Counted from the first letter of the stretch, positions 1 through 9,200 are shown. The stretch: DNA of 39,665 nucleotides from Sphaerospermopsis kisseleviana NIES-73 (GCF_002368075.1 NZ_AP018314.1:3506405-3546069); one strand, 5' to 3'. Program-made: numbers and translations. Notes: generated by a model not told the origin, from the sequence alone.

Positions 1-29
1 GATGCTTCCAGCACGCTTCGCAAACGCTC

Positions 30-92
30 TTACAGGACAATAACCTGTGATCAAAATTGATAATTTATCGCCTGAATGCTTCGCCCGTATAG
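30..92 (-). repeat. Partial copy of dispersed GCGAAGCATTCGG hairpin repeat
   Basis: Read on the minus strand, this stretch matches the 57-bp unit tandemly repeated at 19429-19600 with few differences. It has the same end (GAATGCTTCGCCCGTA on the plus strand), the same inner inverted repeat (ACAGG...CCTGT) and the same GATAATTTATC block. The outer left arm is not recognisable, so the copy is partial or continues outside the window. It is followed by TAGGAG, like the other copies. Confidence 0.75.
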
Positions 93-123
93 GAGAAATA
101 TTCATGAATCTAGAGAAATTTTT

Positions 124-148
124 GCATAAAAAGCAGGCCAAGCCTGCT
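124..148 (-). terminator. Rho-independent terminator of psb27
   Basis: On the minus strand AGCAGGC and GCCTGCT (plus 132-138 and 142-148) form a perfect 7-bp stem with a 3-nt loop, followed directly by a T run. It lies about 40 bases past the psb27 stop and has the orientation expected for that gene. Confidence 0.8.
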
Positions 149-187
149 ATTAAGAATATTTGCAAATTATCAACTTTTGCCTAATAA

Positions 188-592
188 TTAACCACCACGG
201 TTAACGACTGCTTCAACACGAGCAAATTCTTTTTCTAGGCGATTTTTCAGCTTTTCAGGTATGGGACGGTTAGGGTAGGAACTGTAATGTCCAGCTAAAG
301 CGTTCAGGGCGGTTCTCATGGTTGTAAAGGAACTCAAGCCAGAAACGGCATTGGATCTTTGATAACGTGCAGAAAAGTCATTGATTTTTTGACGTGCTTC
401 TGCTTGTATTGCTGCTTTATTAGGATCATCTGGTGATAATTCTACGGCTTGTTTTAAGACTTTGACTACGGCCAAGGTGTCTTGACGATAATCTCCGGTT
501 AAGCCGTCTGGACTGCCAGAACAACCCATTAAACCGATGGTGACTACTAAAAGTAGTGCCAGCAGACGCGACCAATAATGCTTCATATCCAT
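188..592 (-). CDS. psb27: Photosystem II assembly lipoprotein Psb27
   Basis: Psb27 is a lumenal lipoprotein that binds CP43 in assembly and repair intermediates of photosystem II and holds off premature assembly of the manganese cluster. The 134-residue product has a lipoprotein signal: a basic start, a hydrophobic core at about 9-21, and a lipobox LMGC ending at Cys24. The mature part has Psb27 signatures such as TGDYRQDT, SGLSSFTTMRTALN and AGHYSSYPNRPIPEKLKNRL, and has the family length. Translation could also begin at Met3. The gene is monocistronic, with a terminator downstream and an STRR tract upstream. Confidence 0.95.
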   Translation of the reverse strand: MDMKHYWSRLLALLLVVTIGLMGCSGSPDGLTGDYRQDTLAVVKVLKQAVELSPDDPNKAAIQAEARQKINDFSARYQRSNAVSGLSSFTTMRTALNALAGHYSSYPNRPIPEKLKNRLEKEFARVEAVVNRGG

Positions 593-633
593 TAATTAAA
601 TACGTAAATCACAGTCCATCGTATCAGGGAATA

Positions 634-684
634 GGGGACTGGTGACTGGTGACTGGTGACTGGTGACTGGGTAATGGGTAATTA
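634..684. repeat. STRR tract (GGTGACT units) between psb27 and cofH
   Basis: Four to five head-to-tail heptamers of GGTGACT, degenerating into GGTAATG. A second short tract, ATCACCAATC-type, at about 703-732 runs into the 3' end of cofH. Such short tandemly repeated repetitive sequences are typical of heterocystous cyanobacteria. Confidence 0.9.
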
Positions 685-717
685 CTTATATTTTTTATTT
701 TTCCCAATCACCAATCC

Positions 718-1857
718 CTAATCACCAATCACCTCATATAAAGTATTCCGTTGTTGATAAGGTCTGTTGAGGGAGGCGATCGCATTTTCCAGAGTTTCTA
801 CTTCCATGCACGTACCACCAATAGCCCCGGCCATTGTGGTAATGTGTTCTTCCATCAAAGTACCGCCAATATCGTTACAACCCCAAGTTAAGGCTTCTGT
901 TGCACCAGCTAACCCTAGTTTCACCCAACTCGGTTGATGGTTAGGGATGCAGTTTCCTAAGAATATCCGCGCTACCGCAGTTAGTAACAGCGCATCTGCT
1001 AATACTGGTTGATCTCTTCCTACTCGACGACGTAAGGATTTAGGTGCTTCTTGACCCACAAAGGGTAATAAAATAAATTCTGTAATTTTGGCTGGGTATC
1101 CTTTTTCTAAGGCTGTTTGTTGCAGCGATCGCAATTTTTCTAAATGTCCTATTTGCTGTTCCGGTGTTTCAATATGCCCCGATAACATGGTACTCGTAGT
1201 TGGTACACCTAATTTGTGCGCTGTACTGACAATTTCTAACCAAGTTGCAGTATCTATCTTTTCAGGACATAATACTTTTCTCACTTGATCATCTAACACC
1301 TCGGCTGCTGTTCCTGGCATTGAACCCACACCCGCATCACGTAAAGCTTCTATGACATGAGTATAGGAAATTCCGTCAACTCTAGCAATAAACTGGATTT
1401 CCTGGGGCGAAAAGGCGTGTAAATGTAGCTGGGGAAACTCTTGTTTAATGGTTTCTACCAATTTAATGTAATAAGGTAAGGATTTACCGTTAATTTGCGC
1501 TTGTGGGTTTAATCCCCCTTGCATACAGATTTCTTTAGCCCCTCGACGCACTGCATCTGTAGATTTTTCTAAAATCTGCGCCCAATCTAACCAGTAAGCA
1601 TCCGTATCACCATCATCCCTTCTGAATGCACAAAAACTACAGTGCTGTTCACAAATGTTAGTAAAATTAATGTTACGGTTGATTACGTAAGTAACAGTCT
1701 CACCAGCTTGTTTTTGTCGCAGTTTGTCAGCAGTTTCCCGAATAGTATTTACAGATTCCTGGTCAGTTTGGTTTAATAAAACTACTGCCTCAGATGGTGA
1801 TATATTAAACCCTAGTAAGGAACGCTCAAGAATAGAATCCAATGTTATATTAGTCAC
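718..1857 (-). CDS. cofH: FO synthase subunit CofH (5-amino-6-(D-ribitylamino)uracil--L-tyrosine 4-hydroxyphenyl transferase)
   Basis: CofH is a radical-SAM enzyme that joins tyrosine-derived 4-hydroxybenzyl to 5-amino-6-ribitylaminouracil; CofG then makes the deazaflavin FO. In cyanobacteria FO (8-HDF) serves mainly as the photolyase antenna. The 379-residue protein carries the radical-SAM cluster motif CEQHCSFC (Cys69, Cys73, Cys76) after [10 protein letters not shown], plus family blocks such as [10 protein letters not shown] and [19 protein letters not shown]. Length is normal. No cofG is present in the window. The last codons (VIGD-stop) lie inside an STRR-like tract (ATCACCAATCACC on the plus strand), so the repeat supplies the natural C-terminus. 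Confidence 0.93.
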   Translation of the reverse strand: MTNITLDSILERSLLGFNISPSEAVVLLNQTDQESVNTIRETADKLRQKQAGETVTYVINRNINFTNICEQHCSFCAFRRDDGDTDAYWLDWAQILEKSTDAVRRGAKEICMQGGLNPQAQINGKSLPYYIKLVETIKQEFPQLHLHAFSPQEIQFIARVDGISYTHVIEALRDAGVGSMPGTAAEVLDDQVRKVLCPEKIDTATWLEIVSTAHKLGVPTTSTMLSGHIETPEQQIGHLEKLRSLQQTALEKGYPAKITEFILLPFVGQEAPKSLRRRVGRDQPVLADALLLTAVARIFLGNCIPNHQPSWVKLGLAGATEALTWGCNDIGGTLMEEHITTMAGAIGGTCMEVETLENAIASLNRPYQQRNTLYEVIGD

Positions 1858-2267
1858 AGCTATTTAAAATTTTATTAATGTATGAATGGAATGAATTAAA
1901 AGCTAACTTACTATTTTAATGCTTTGGCTATATGTTAAATTGGTTTTTAAGAGGTTTTCTAAAAAGTTGAGGGCTAACGCTATAGGCGAATATAAATCGC
2001 TACCACACAAACAAAATTCACCAGTGAACTAAGGAAAAATTAGGGGTTTCAAACCTGTATAGGTAGCTTTGGCTGTGTAGATGTAATTTCTCATCACCCA
2101 AGTGAGACTTTTTAAACATCCTCCAAACGTCTGTTTTATTGTGCATGAGTACCTTTTATCTACCTAAATAAATAATTTCAGATATCAAACCGGATGCCTA
2201 TAGTTTTTACAAATAAAATAAATAAAATAATTAATTTTTTAGACTAAAATATTTTAAATTTTAATTT
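1858..2267. other. 410-bp intergenic region between divergent cofH and glycosyltransferase
   Basis: A+T-rich spacer holding the promoters of two divergent genes. I see no ORF, tRNA or strong hairpin. There is a weak stem CTCA...TGAG near 2092-2108. Just before the downstream start a TAAAAT-like -10 (about 2244-2250) sits in a very A/T-rich run; no clear Shine-Dalgarno is visible. Confidence 0.5.
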
Positions 2268-3512
2268 ATGGACTTCGATGCCTCTCATTCCCTATTAAAC
2301 GTTCCTACTGGTTTATTAAAGATTGCGGAACATCCACCTAGTGATTTTGTAGCTAGAAACAATGATCTTCTCCTATCTCTGGTAATTCCTACTTACAAAG
2401 AGCGTGATAATATCGAGAATATCATCAATATCCTCACTAGTTTACTAGATGCAGCGATACCTAATAATTATGAATTAATTGTAGTTGATGATGACAGCCC
2501 GGATTTGACTTGGCAGGTAGCACAATCTTTGATACTTGATTATCCGCAGTTGCGGGTAATGCGTCGTCAAGACGAAAAGGGACTTTCTTCAGCGGTAATT
2601 AGAGGTTGGCAAGCCGCTAAAGGGCGTGTTTTGGGTGTGATTGATGGAGATTTGCAGCATCCGCCAGAAGTATTATTACAACTATTACAAAAAATAGAAC
2701 AAGGGGCGGATTTGGCTTTAGCTAGTCGTCACGTTGAGGGTGGTGGTGTCAGTAGTTGGAGTGTGGTGAGGCGGTTTTTATCCCGTGGGGCGCAGGTTTT
2801 AGGGTTGATTATTTTACCAGGGGTATTGGGTAGAGTTACTGACCCGATGAGTGGTTATTTTATGGTGCGTCGAAGTGCGATCGCTGGTGCTACGATGAAT
2901 CCTGTGGGGTATAAAATTCTTTTGGAGGTGATTGGTAGAGGTAACGTTAGAGAAATTGCTGAAGCGGGTTATGTCTTCCGCGAAAGAACAGAAGGAGAAA
3001 GTAAAGTAACGTGGAAGCAATATGTTGAGTATATTCAACATTTAATTCGTTTACGGGTATCTACTGACAAGTTAGGTAAAATAAGTTGCAAAATAGATTT
3101 CCCCATTGGCAAATTTATCCGCTTTGGTTTAGTGGGTTTGAGTGGGGTGTTTGTAGATATGGCAGTGCTTTATTTACTCAGTGATGCTTCTACTTTGGCT
3201 TTACCTTTAACTCGCAGTAAAATAATTGCTGGTGAAATTGCCATTTTTAATAATTTCCTGTGGAATGATGCTTGGACATTTGCAGATGTGTCCATGCAGC
3301 AAAAAGGATGGAAACAACGCATTAAGAGGTTTTTAAAATTTAATGTGGTTTGTTTAGCAGGATTGGTAATTAATGTTTTGGTTTTGAATGTTGTTTATAA
3401 TTTCTTGATTCCTAATCAGTATATTGCTAACTTGATTGCGATCGCAGTAGCAACAATTTGGAATTTCTGGGTTAACCTCAAATTAAGCTGGCGGGTGACA
3501 GATGTAAAATAA
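2268..3512 (+). CDS. GT2 glycosyltransferase (dolichol-phosphate mannosyltransferase-like) fused to a GtrA domain
   Basis: Residues about 35-250 form a GT-A domain like polyprenyl-phosphate mannose/glucose synthases: SLVIPTYKERDNIENII, nucleotide-binding VDDDSPD, metal-binding DGDLQHPPE, and a DPMSGYFMVRRS block. From about residue 275 comes a GtrA-like domain with four predicted membrane segments (FIRFGLVGLSGVFVDMAVLY, IAGEIAIFNNFLWND, VVCLAGLVINVLVLNVVYNF, and a last one to NFWVNLKLSW). Such fusions are thought to move a sugar from a nucleotide donor to undecaprenyl phosphate at the inner membrane for cell-surface glycosylation. Donor and acceptor cannot be read from sequence. It stands alone, with an STRR tract straight after its stop. 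Confidence 0.88.
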   Translation: MDFDASHSLLNVPTGLLKIAEHPPSDFVARNNDLLLSLVIPTYKERDNIENIINILTSLLDAAIPNNYELIVVDDDSPDLTWQVAQSLILDYPQLRVMRRQDEKGLSSAVIRGWQAAKGRVLGVIDGDLQHPPEVLLQLLQKIEQGADLALASRHVEGGGVSSWSVVRRFLSRGAQVLGLIILPGVLGRVTDPMSGYFMVRRSAIAGATMNPVGYKILLEVIGRGNVREIAEAGYVFRERTEGESKVTWKQYVEYIQHLIRLRVSTDKLGKISCKIDFPIGKFIRFGLVGLSGVFVDMAVLYLLSDASTLALPLTRSKIIAGEIAIFNNFLWNDAWTFADVSMQQKGWKQRIKRFLKFNVVCLAGLVINVLVLNVVYNFLIPNQYIANLIAIAVATIWNFWVNLKLSWRVTDVK

Positions 3513-3518
3513 TCAATT

Positions 3519-3555
3519 TGATTGGTGATTGGTGATTGGTGATTGGTGATTGGGG
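3519..3555. repeat. STRR tract (ATTGGTG units)
   Basis: About five head-to-tail copies of ATTGGTG ending in GGGG, filling the short space between two convergent genes. Confidence 0.9.
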
Positions 3556-3568
3556 AGAAATTCCTTAA

Positions 3569-4108
3569 CTATTGCCTATTCCCTATAAATGGTTTTAACC
3601 AAGTTAGAGAAATAGCAAGATCGAGAAGAGTAACTGCTAAGGCAAACCAGAAAATACTCTCTGCGGCTAAGATTAAAAAAGGTAAAATTGCATTATTGAA
3701 ACTCCAACCAAATTCTATTTGAGTTAATCCGCGTACTAAACCAAAAGCAAATACCGCACCAGATTTAAGGTGACTATTTTTATCTACTCTGATGATATAG
3801 CGATAGGTGACACCAAATAGAAAACCAGAAAAACCTGCAATTACAGCACTAAGTATAAATTGTAAATTAATTGGTGAATTAATTATTTGTGAAATTTGTG
3901 AAATTTGTGAAATTTGTGAAATTTGTGAAATTTGTAAATTAATTATTTGTAAATCAATTGACGAACCTTGATGAATATTCAGTATAGGAAAATACTGCTT
4001 TAGCAACAACCCATTAACAACAGTCGTAACTAAGAAAGCAGAACCAACGGATAAACTACCAATAACACCTGCTTTGACAGATTCTAACCTTTCTTGCATG
4101 AGTTCCAT
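3569..4108 (-). CDS. Small hypothetical membrane protein with an in-frame 9-bp repeat
   Basis: I do not recognise the family. The longest frame starts at 4174, but Met23 (4108) or Met26 (4099) are more plausible: the sequence after them (MQERLESVKAGVIGS) looks like an N-terminus, and a start there leaves room for the petN promoter. From 4108 the product is 179 residues with about four hydrophobic segments. Five exact 9-bp repeats (3891-3935) insert ISQISQ-type tripeptides into the loop between the first two membrane segments. The repeat length is a multiple of three, so copy number can change without breaking the frame. Function unknown. Confidence 0.6.
   Translation of the reverse strand: MELMQERLESVKAGVIGSLSVGSAFLVTTVVNGLLLKQYFPILNIHQGSSIDLQIINLQISQISQISQISQISQIINSPINLQFILSAVIAGFSGFLFGVTYRYIIRVDKNSHLKSGAVFAFGLVRGLTQIEFGWSFNNAILPFLILAAESIFWFALAVTLLDLAISLTWLKPFIGNRQ
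3891..3935. repeat. Five tandem 9-bp repeats (GAAATTTGT) inside a gene
   Basis: Five perfect head-to-tail copies encode repeated Ser-Gln-Ile in the minus-strand membrane protein gene. Confidence 0.95.
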
Positions 4109-4209
4109 AAACCTGGCCAGCCTTCTGTAAACACCAATGAACAATCTACCGCCTTTTCCCGGTATGATAAACATTAGAAACCTTTTGCAATTATTTGAAA
4201 AGTAGAACT

Positions 4210-4296
4210 ATGATTTTGACACTAGGTTGGGTATCACTTCTGGTTGTGTTCACTTGGTCGATTTCTATGGTAGTCTGGGGACGGAACGGACTCTAG
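4210..4296 (+). CDS. petN: Cytochrome b6f complex subunit PetN (subunit VIII)
   Basis: PetN is a single-span subunit of the cytochrome b6f complex in thylakoids and is needed for its stability. The 28-residue frame reads [20 protein letters not shown] then VVWGRNGL, a near-exact match to the known family, which is usually 29 residues starting MDILTLGW or MAILTLGW; residue 2 appears to be missing here. It has one transmembrane helix with a positively charged C-terminal end. The gene is divergent from the membrane protein gene to the left and only 7 bases ahead of a 53-aa ORF, so the two are probably cotranscribed. A TATGAT at 4163-4168 is a possible -10. Confidence 0.93.
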   Translation: MILTLGWVSLLVVFTWSISMVVWGRNGL

Positions 4297-4303
4297 AGGA
4301 ATC

Positions 4304-4465
4304 GTGGAAAGTCCATTACTGAGTATTTTGGCTATAGTTGCCCTAGTGCTGCTAGTGGGAGTTACAGGTGGTGTAGTCTATTTAACCTTGGCAGATTGGC
4401 GCGATCGCCGTCGTCGAGAAGACGAAACCCGTGAACTTAAACGCAGCACTGCCAAACGTCGCTGA
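4304..4465 (+). CDS. 53-aa single-span membrane protein downstream of petN
   Basis: The GTG start lies 3 bases after AGAGGA (4295-4300), close but usable as a ribosome site. The product has a hydrophobic helix at residues about 5-28 (LLSILAIVALVLLVGVTGG), then a very basic/acidic tail LADWRDRRRREDETRELKRS. This looks like a one-span membrane protein with a cytoplasmic charged tail. It is followed by a good terminator, so petN and this ORF form a two-gene unit. I do not know a name for it; the position suggests, but does not prove, a role near the b6f complex or thylakoid membrane. Confidence 0.72.
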   Translation: MESPLLSILAIVALVLLVGVTGGVVYLTLADWRDRRRREDETRELKRSTAKRR

Positions 4466-4498
4466 TTTTACAGCCCATACAAACACATACAAAGCTTT

Positions 4499-4538
4499 AT
4501 GTGGGGACATGATTAAATTCGTGTCTCCACATATTTTA
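4499..4538 (+). terminator. Rho-independent terminator of the petN unit
   Basis: ATGTGGGGACA (4499-4509) pairs with TGTCTCCACAT (4522-4532) over 11 bases with one G-U pair, followed by ATTTTAT. Confidence 0.75.
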
Positions 4539-4644
4539 TGACAACAGGAGACTGGACTTTTTTATTTTGGATTTTGGATTTTGGATTGTTTTTGTTATCT
4601 CCAATCTAAAATCTTCTTCACTCCCTATTTATTCCCTTCTTGCT

Positions 4645-4671
4645 GTCACCAGTCACCAGTCACCAGTCACC
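4645..4671. repeat. STRR tract (GTCACCA units)
   Basis: Nearly four head-to-tail GTCACCA heptamers that run into the 3' end of the MazF-like toxin gene. Confidence 0.88.
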
Positions 4672-5028
4672 TGCTATATCTACTTCCCCTGGTAGATCCA
4701 AAGCGATTAATAAAGCCTGTGCTAGATGTGCCATTACTGCGTCAGAAAGTACACCTCGTAATCGCAAAAAGCGCGTTTTAGATAATACCCGCACCTGATC
4801 TGCCATTGCGATCGAGTCTTTCCTCAGTCCGCCATCTGGTGCTAAAATTAAAACTTGAGTGGGGTAAACCCGCTTGCCGGTTTGATAAGTCGTGCAAGGT
4901 ACTGCCAAAACAACTGGGCTAGATAAATTAATTACGTCACGACTGACAATAATTACGGGGCGAGTTCCTCCTTGTTCTGAACCTTCAGTCATTTCTAGAC
5001 GCGCATCGTACACTTCACCCCTTCTCAT
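4660..5028 (-). CDS. MazF/PemK-type mRNA interferase toxin
   Basis: Toxins of this family are endoribonucleases that cut mRNA. The likely product is 122 residues from the ATG at 5028, beginning MRRGEVYDARL; the longer frame to 5061 would add 11 residues inside the antitoxin gene. Family features are RGEVYDA at the start, GGTRPVIIVSRD (the conserved R-P-V-I-V block), and a later DQVRVLSKTRFL with the Asp-Gln and Arg typical of MazF strand beta-6. The start codon overlaps the antitoxin stop in an ATGA, the classic coupling of toxin-antitoxin pairs. The C-terminal codons come from an STRR tract. It appears intact. Confidence 0.87.
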   Translation of the reverse strand: MRRGEVYDARLEMTEGSEQGGTRPVIIVSRDVINLSSPVVLAVPCTTYQTGKRVYPTQVLILAPDGGLRKDSIAMADQVRVLSKTRFLRLRGVLSDAVMAHLAQALLIALDLPGEVDIAGDW

Positions 5029-5300
5029 CGTGGAGATTCCCCTAGCTGCAACGCCTCCCATTGAGCCGTAGCAAATTCCGCCTCCATTCTTAAAACTTCT
5101 GCTTGATAATCTGGATCTCTGGTCATTTCCGCTAAAGCGGCATCAATTTCGGCTCGCCTTTGTGCTGCTAGTTCTCGCTTCAAGGCTTGCACCACAAACT
5201 CATTTCTACTTTTGGCTTTCCCCTCTAACACAGCTTTATCAGTCGCTTCTAACAATTCTTTCGGGATCGTTAACGTCGTGCGAATAGTTTCTACTTTCAT
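5025..5300 (-). CDS. Ribbon-helix-helix antitoxin paired with MazF-like toxin
   Basis: Residues from Met at 5300 (MKVETIRTTLTIPKELLEAT) form a ribbon-helix-helix DNA-binding N-terminus, with SRNEFVVQALKREL as the following helix. The acidic C-terminal part (QAEVLRMEAEFATAQWEAL) would wrap the toxin. The product is 91 residues. An upstream extension to 5357 is possible but less likely, because MKVETIRTT looks like the family start. Antitoxin first with ATGA overlap into the toxin is normal for mazEF-type loci, and the antitoxin is expected to repress its own promoter. Confidence 0.85.
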   Translation of the reverse strand: MKVETIRTTLTIPKELLEATDKAVLEGKAKSRNEFVVQALKRELAAQRRAEIDAALAEMTRDPDYQAEVLRMEAEFATAQWEALQLGESPR

Positions 5301-5380
5301 GGCGCGTTCAGTCTGTGATGTCTGAAGTGATGCCTTATATGATATCGTTTTCGGCATCCATTAGGAACTGTAAATTTGTC

Positions 5381-5415
5381 ATTGGTAATTGGTTATTGGT
5401 TATTGGTAATTGGGG
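5381..5415. repeat. STRR tract (AATTGGT/TATTGGT units)
   Basis: Four to five degenerate heptamers upstream of the toxin-antitoxin pair. Confidence 0.8.
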
Positions 5416-5623
5416 AAAAGATGATGGATAGGTTATTATTCTCCCCCTGCACTCCTACACCCCCAAACAAATTTAAACCCCCCAAACGGAAAATGTCAGG
5501 GGGGTTAGCACTTGGAAAAAACATACTCTATATCCATAAATTAATTAATTCACTTGGAAAAAATAACCTTGGGGCAATAAATATATGATCATCGGTACTG
5601 GAATACTCTTGTTTGATTTTGAT

Positions 5624-5758
5624 TTAAGACTTACCGCGTTTAAGCGAACCATAAGCATATAGTTCTAGGGGTACTAATTCAGTTTTGCCATTAACTTTTA
5701 CTTGGGAGTAAACTACTTTGAGCAAAGGAGAGTGGTTTTCATTGTAACGTAAACACAT
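5624..5758 (-). CDS. 44-aa hypothetical protein with strong ribosome site
   Basis: An ATG at 5758 is preceded by AGAGAGGA, 6 bases away, which is an excellent Shine-Dalgarno. The 44-residue product reads like a soluble beta-rich peptide (SPLLKVVYSQVKVNGKTELV then LELYAYGSLKRGKS). I do not recognise it. It is monocistronic, with A/T-rich DNA including TATTAT-like hexamers upstream. The combination of the ribosome site and normal composition makes it a credible gene. Confidence 0.6.
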   Translation of the reverse strand: MCLRYNENHSPLLKVVYSQVKVNGKTELVPLELYAYGSLKRGKS

Positions 5759-6280
5759 AACATATCCTCTCTTGTCTGTTACAAATTTTTCTGGTCTTCA
5801 AGGCAGTTGATCTCTATAATAGAAAGATGTTTTTTAAGTTGTTTGTAGTTTGCATTGCCTTGATTGAGTATTTTTTTCTCTTTACTTTATAATACCAAAG
5901 AAAAGCTTAAATTTGGGAAAAATAGCGGTAAATATCATGAAGATTTGAACAAGTTAGCAAATAATGTTATCAGTGGAAATTATTAGATATACTTACTGAA
6001 AGCACAATTTAGTTACCCAAAAAATCATATATAAATAACAACTGGTTATGATATGTAATTCCCTCATGATTTGCCAGTTAATTGATTGCTTGGGAAGAGA
6101 AATTTACGTCACAGTTACAGAGTATAATTGATTTATAACTTTACTGACAAACTAAGTAAGTCGGTACAAAAAAAACAAGCAAGTACAAAAATGTAAAATT
6201 GCTAAAAACCTATTCCCTTCTGCCTCCTGCCTTCTGCCTCCTGCCTTGCCATAACGACAATTTTTAATGCCTACCTACTT
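5759..6280. other. 520-bp A/T-rich intergenic region
   Basis: This should carry the promoter of the 44-aa gene on one strand and of the large GH15-like gene on the other. I see a TATAAT at 5816-5821 on the plus strand, direct repeats of GTACAAAAA near 6163-6190, and an STRR tract CTGCCTC/CTGCCTT at about 6220-6248 just ahead of the next gene. No RNA gene is recognised. Confidence 0.5.
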
Positions 6281-9200
6281 ATGAAAACACCCACAGAACT
6301 GCCAACTCGCTTAGACTACTACTACCAACAAATCAAAACCATTATTCTCGCTCGTCAAAATCCTATCACGGGTTTGTTACCTGCGAGTACCGCAATTACC
6401 GCTCATGGTGATTATACTGATGCTTGGGTGCGAGACAATGTTTATAGCATTTTGGCAGTTTGGGGTTTAGCGCTGGCATACCGAAAAATAGATAATGATC
6501 AAGGACGTACTTACGAACTTGAATATAGTGTTGTTAAATTAATGCGTGGTTTGCTCTTCGCTATGATGCGACAGGCGCATAAAGTTGAAAAATTTAAACA
6601 TACCCAATCTTTGTTAGATGGACTGCATGCCAAATACAACACAGCTACTGGTGATATTGTTGTTGGTGATGATGAATGGGGACATTTACAACTAGATGCC
6701 ACATCTATATATTTGCTGATGTTGGCAGAAATGACAGCAGCAGGTTTATCAATTATTTTTACCTTGGATGAAGTTAACTTTGTCCAAAATTTAGTTTATT
6801 ACATTGGTAGAGCTTACCGCACACCAGATTATGGAATTTGGGAGCGAGGTAATAAAATTAATCATGGTAAGGCAGAATTAAATGCTAGTTCTCTGGGAAT
6901 GGCAAAAGCTGCACTAGAAGCTATCAATGGACTGAATTTATTTGGTGTGCATGGTAGTCAAGCATCAGTAATTCATGTTTTACCAGATGAAATTTCTAGA
7001 GCGAGAATTACTTTAGAATCTTTATTACCAAGAGAGTCTGCATCTAAAGAAGTTGATGCTGCATTATTGAGTATTATTAGCTATCCTGCTTTTGCTGTTG
7101 AAGATGCACAACTGAGGGAACGCACATATAAGGAAATTATTAATAAATTAGCTGGTAAATATGGCTGTAAACGCTTCCTCAGAGATGGACATCAAACAAT
7201 TTTAGAAGATACTCATCGGTTACATTATGAACCTTGGGAACTGAAACAATTTGAGGATATTGAATGTGAATGGCCGCTATTTTTCACTTATTTAGTGCTT
7301 GATGGTATTTTTCGTCAAGACCAGGAACAAGTGCAAAAATACCAAGAATTGTTAGCAGCATTACTGGTAGAAAGAGATGGTTTCCAGTTATTACCAGAAT
7401 TGTATTATGTACCAGAGGAAAAGATTGAAGCGGAGAAATTAAATCCCCATTCCCAAACAAGATTACCTAATGAAAATATCCCCTTAGTTTGGGCGCAAAG
7501 TTTGTATTTTCTGGGGCAAATGTTGAGTGAAGGTTTAATCGCAGTAGGTGATATTGATCCCTTGGGTAGACATTTGTGCGTGGGTAAAAAACGGGAAGCA
7601 ATGATACAAATTGCTTTATTGGCAGAAAATGAAGAAGTGCAAGCACAATTAGAAGTATATGGCATTGAAAGTCAAACACCCAACCAAGTAGAACCCATTC
7701 AAGTGAGACAAGCTGGGGAATTATCAGAAATTTATACGCAAATTGGGCGCAATGATCAATTAGGTTTAACAGGTCGTCCGGTGCGAAGGTTGCGGAGTTT
7801 GACAACTTCCAGAATATTTAAAATTCAAAATCAAACTGTTGTATTTTTACCTGCTTTCTTAGATGCACAGCAGTTTTATTTAACGCTAGATTATCATTTT
7901 CTGCTGGATCAAATTAGAGGTGAATTGGCTTATATCCAAAAATATTGGAGTGATTTAGGTCGTCCTATTTTGACATTGATGATTACTCGCACGATGCTAG
8001 AAACAGGTTCAGATGCATTATTAGCATTAATGCAAGAACTGAAAAATGGTGTTTGCGGTGGTGTGCAGGTAAAATTAGGCAAGTTAAATCAATTAATGTT
8101 GACTGGGGCAATTCAAAGAATTGATTTTATTACAGATATAGAATTATTCTGTCCTCCAGTTAAAAATGCGAGATTACGTTGTTATTACTTGGTTTCTCAG
8201 CCTGAGAAAAATTGGCGGTTGGGACATACTCAAGAATTTCAAATGGAATGTGAAACTAACTTAGATTTGTTACTAAGTTATTTACGTTCCTCAGAAAATA
8301 TCTATGAACAAATTGAATTACTGCAAACTTTAAATCGGTTAAAGGGTTTGGATTTTGATACTGGTTATGGTGAAGATGGTTATAGTGTGACAGTGGGTGA
8401 TTTATTGGATGAAGTTTACACTAAAGCAGGTTATTTAGGTTTGTGGGCGGTGGTGCGTCGTGCTGCTGGTTTACGGCAAATGGTGGATATTGGTTTATCG
8501 GATGCGGTGACAAGTATTTTGGTAAGAGGTAAACAAATTGCTGTAGGTAGGGCTTATAGTGAAGCTTCATTAATAATTGTACCAAAATCACATCATGAAA
8601 TTGCCGAGAAAATTAATAATTTCTGTCGGGAAGATATCAGAGACAGGGTTTTAACTCAAGAAATTCTCATTTATTTAGGTGTGTTAATCAAAACAGAACC
8701 AGAATTATTTAAAGGACTTTTAACACTGAGGGTTGGTTATTTAATTCTGTTAATTACTAGCGAATTAGCTCAAGAATTAGGTGTGACCCAAGACGAAGCT
8801 TATGATCACCTGATGCAGCTTTCACCTTATGAAGTGAAACTGCGTTTGGAAAAAGTTTTAACAAGTTATAGTGGGGTGAGTGGTTTATTACGTCAACAAG
8901 AATCACTGCATATTAAGCAAAAAGAAAGTGATATTGCTTGGGTAGTGCAACCTGTAATTAGTGAAGATGAAATTGCCGTGACTCCAGAAAATTGGCGAAG
9001 ATTTCGTCAAGCGGAAGGGGCAATAAATCGAGTTCCCAAGGACTTTTTTAAACAAGTTTGGTTGTTAATGCACCATTGTAAAGGTTTGGTGATTGGCGAT
9101 AAGTTGGAAAGACGGAATCGTTTAGAAAGTGAGGTGATGATTTCGGAAATGACTGCGGGTGAAAGAAATTTTGCCTTGAGAATTGAACATTTACTCAATA

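Noticed and set aside
2092-2108. Small hairpin CTCA...TGAG as RNA gene
   Set aside because: Only 4 bp of stem; not distinguishable from chance.
5376-5588. 70-aa ORF
   Set aside because: Starts in STRR DNA, low-complexity product, no ribosome site or family match.
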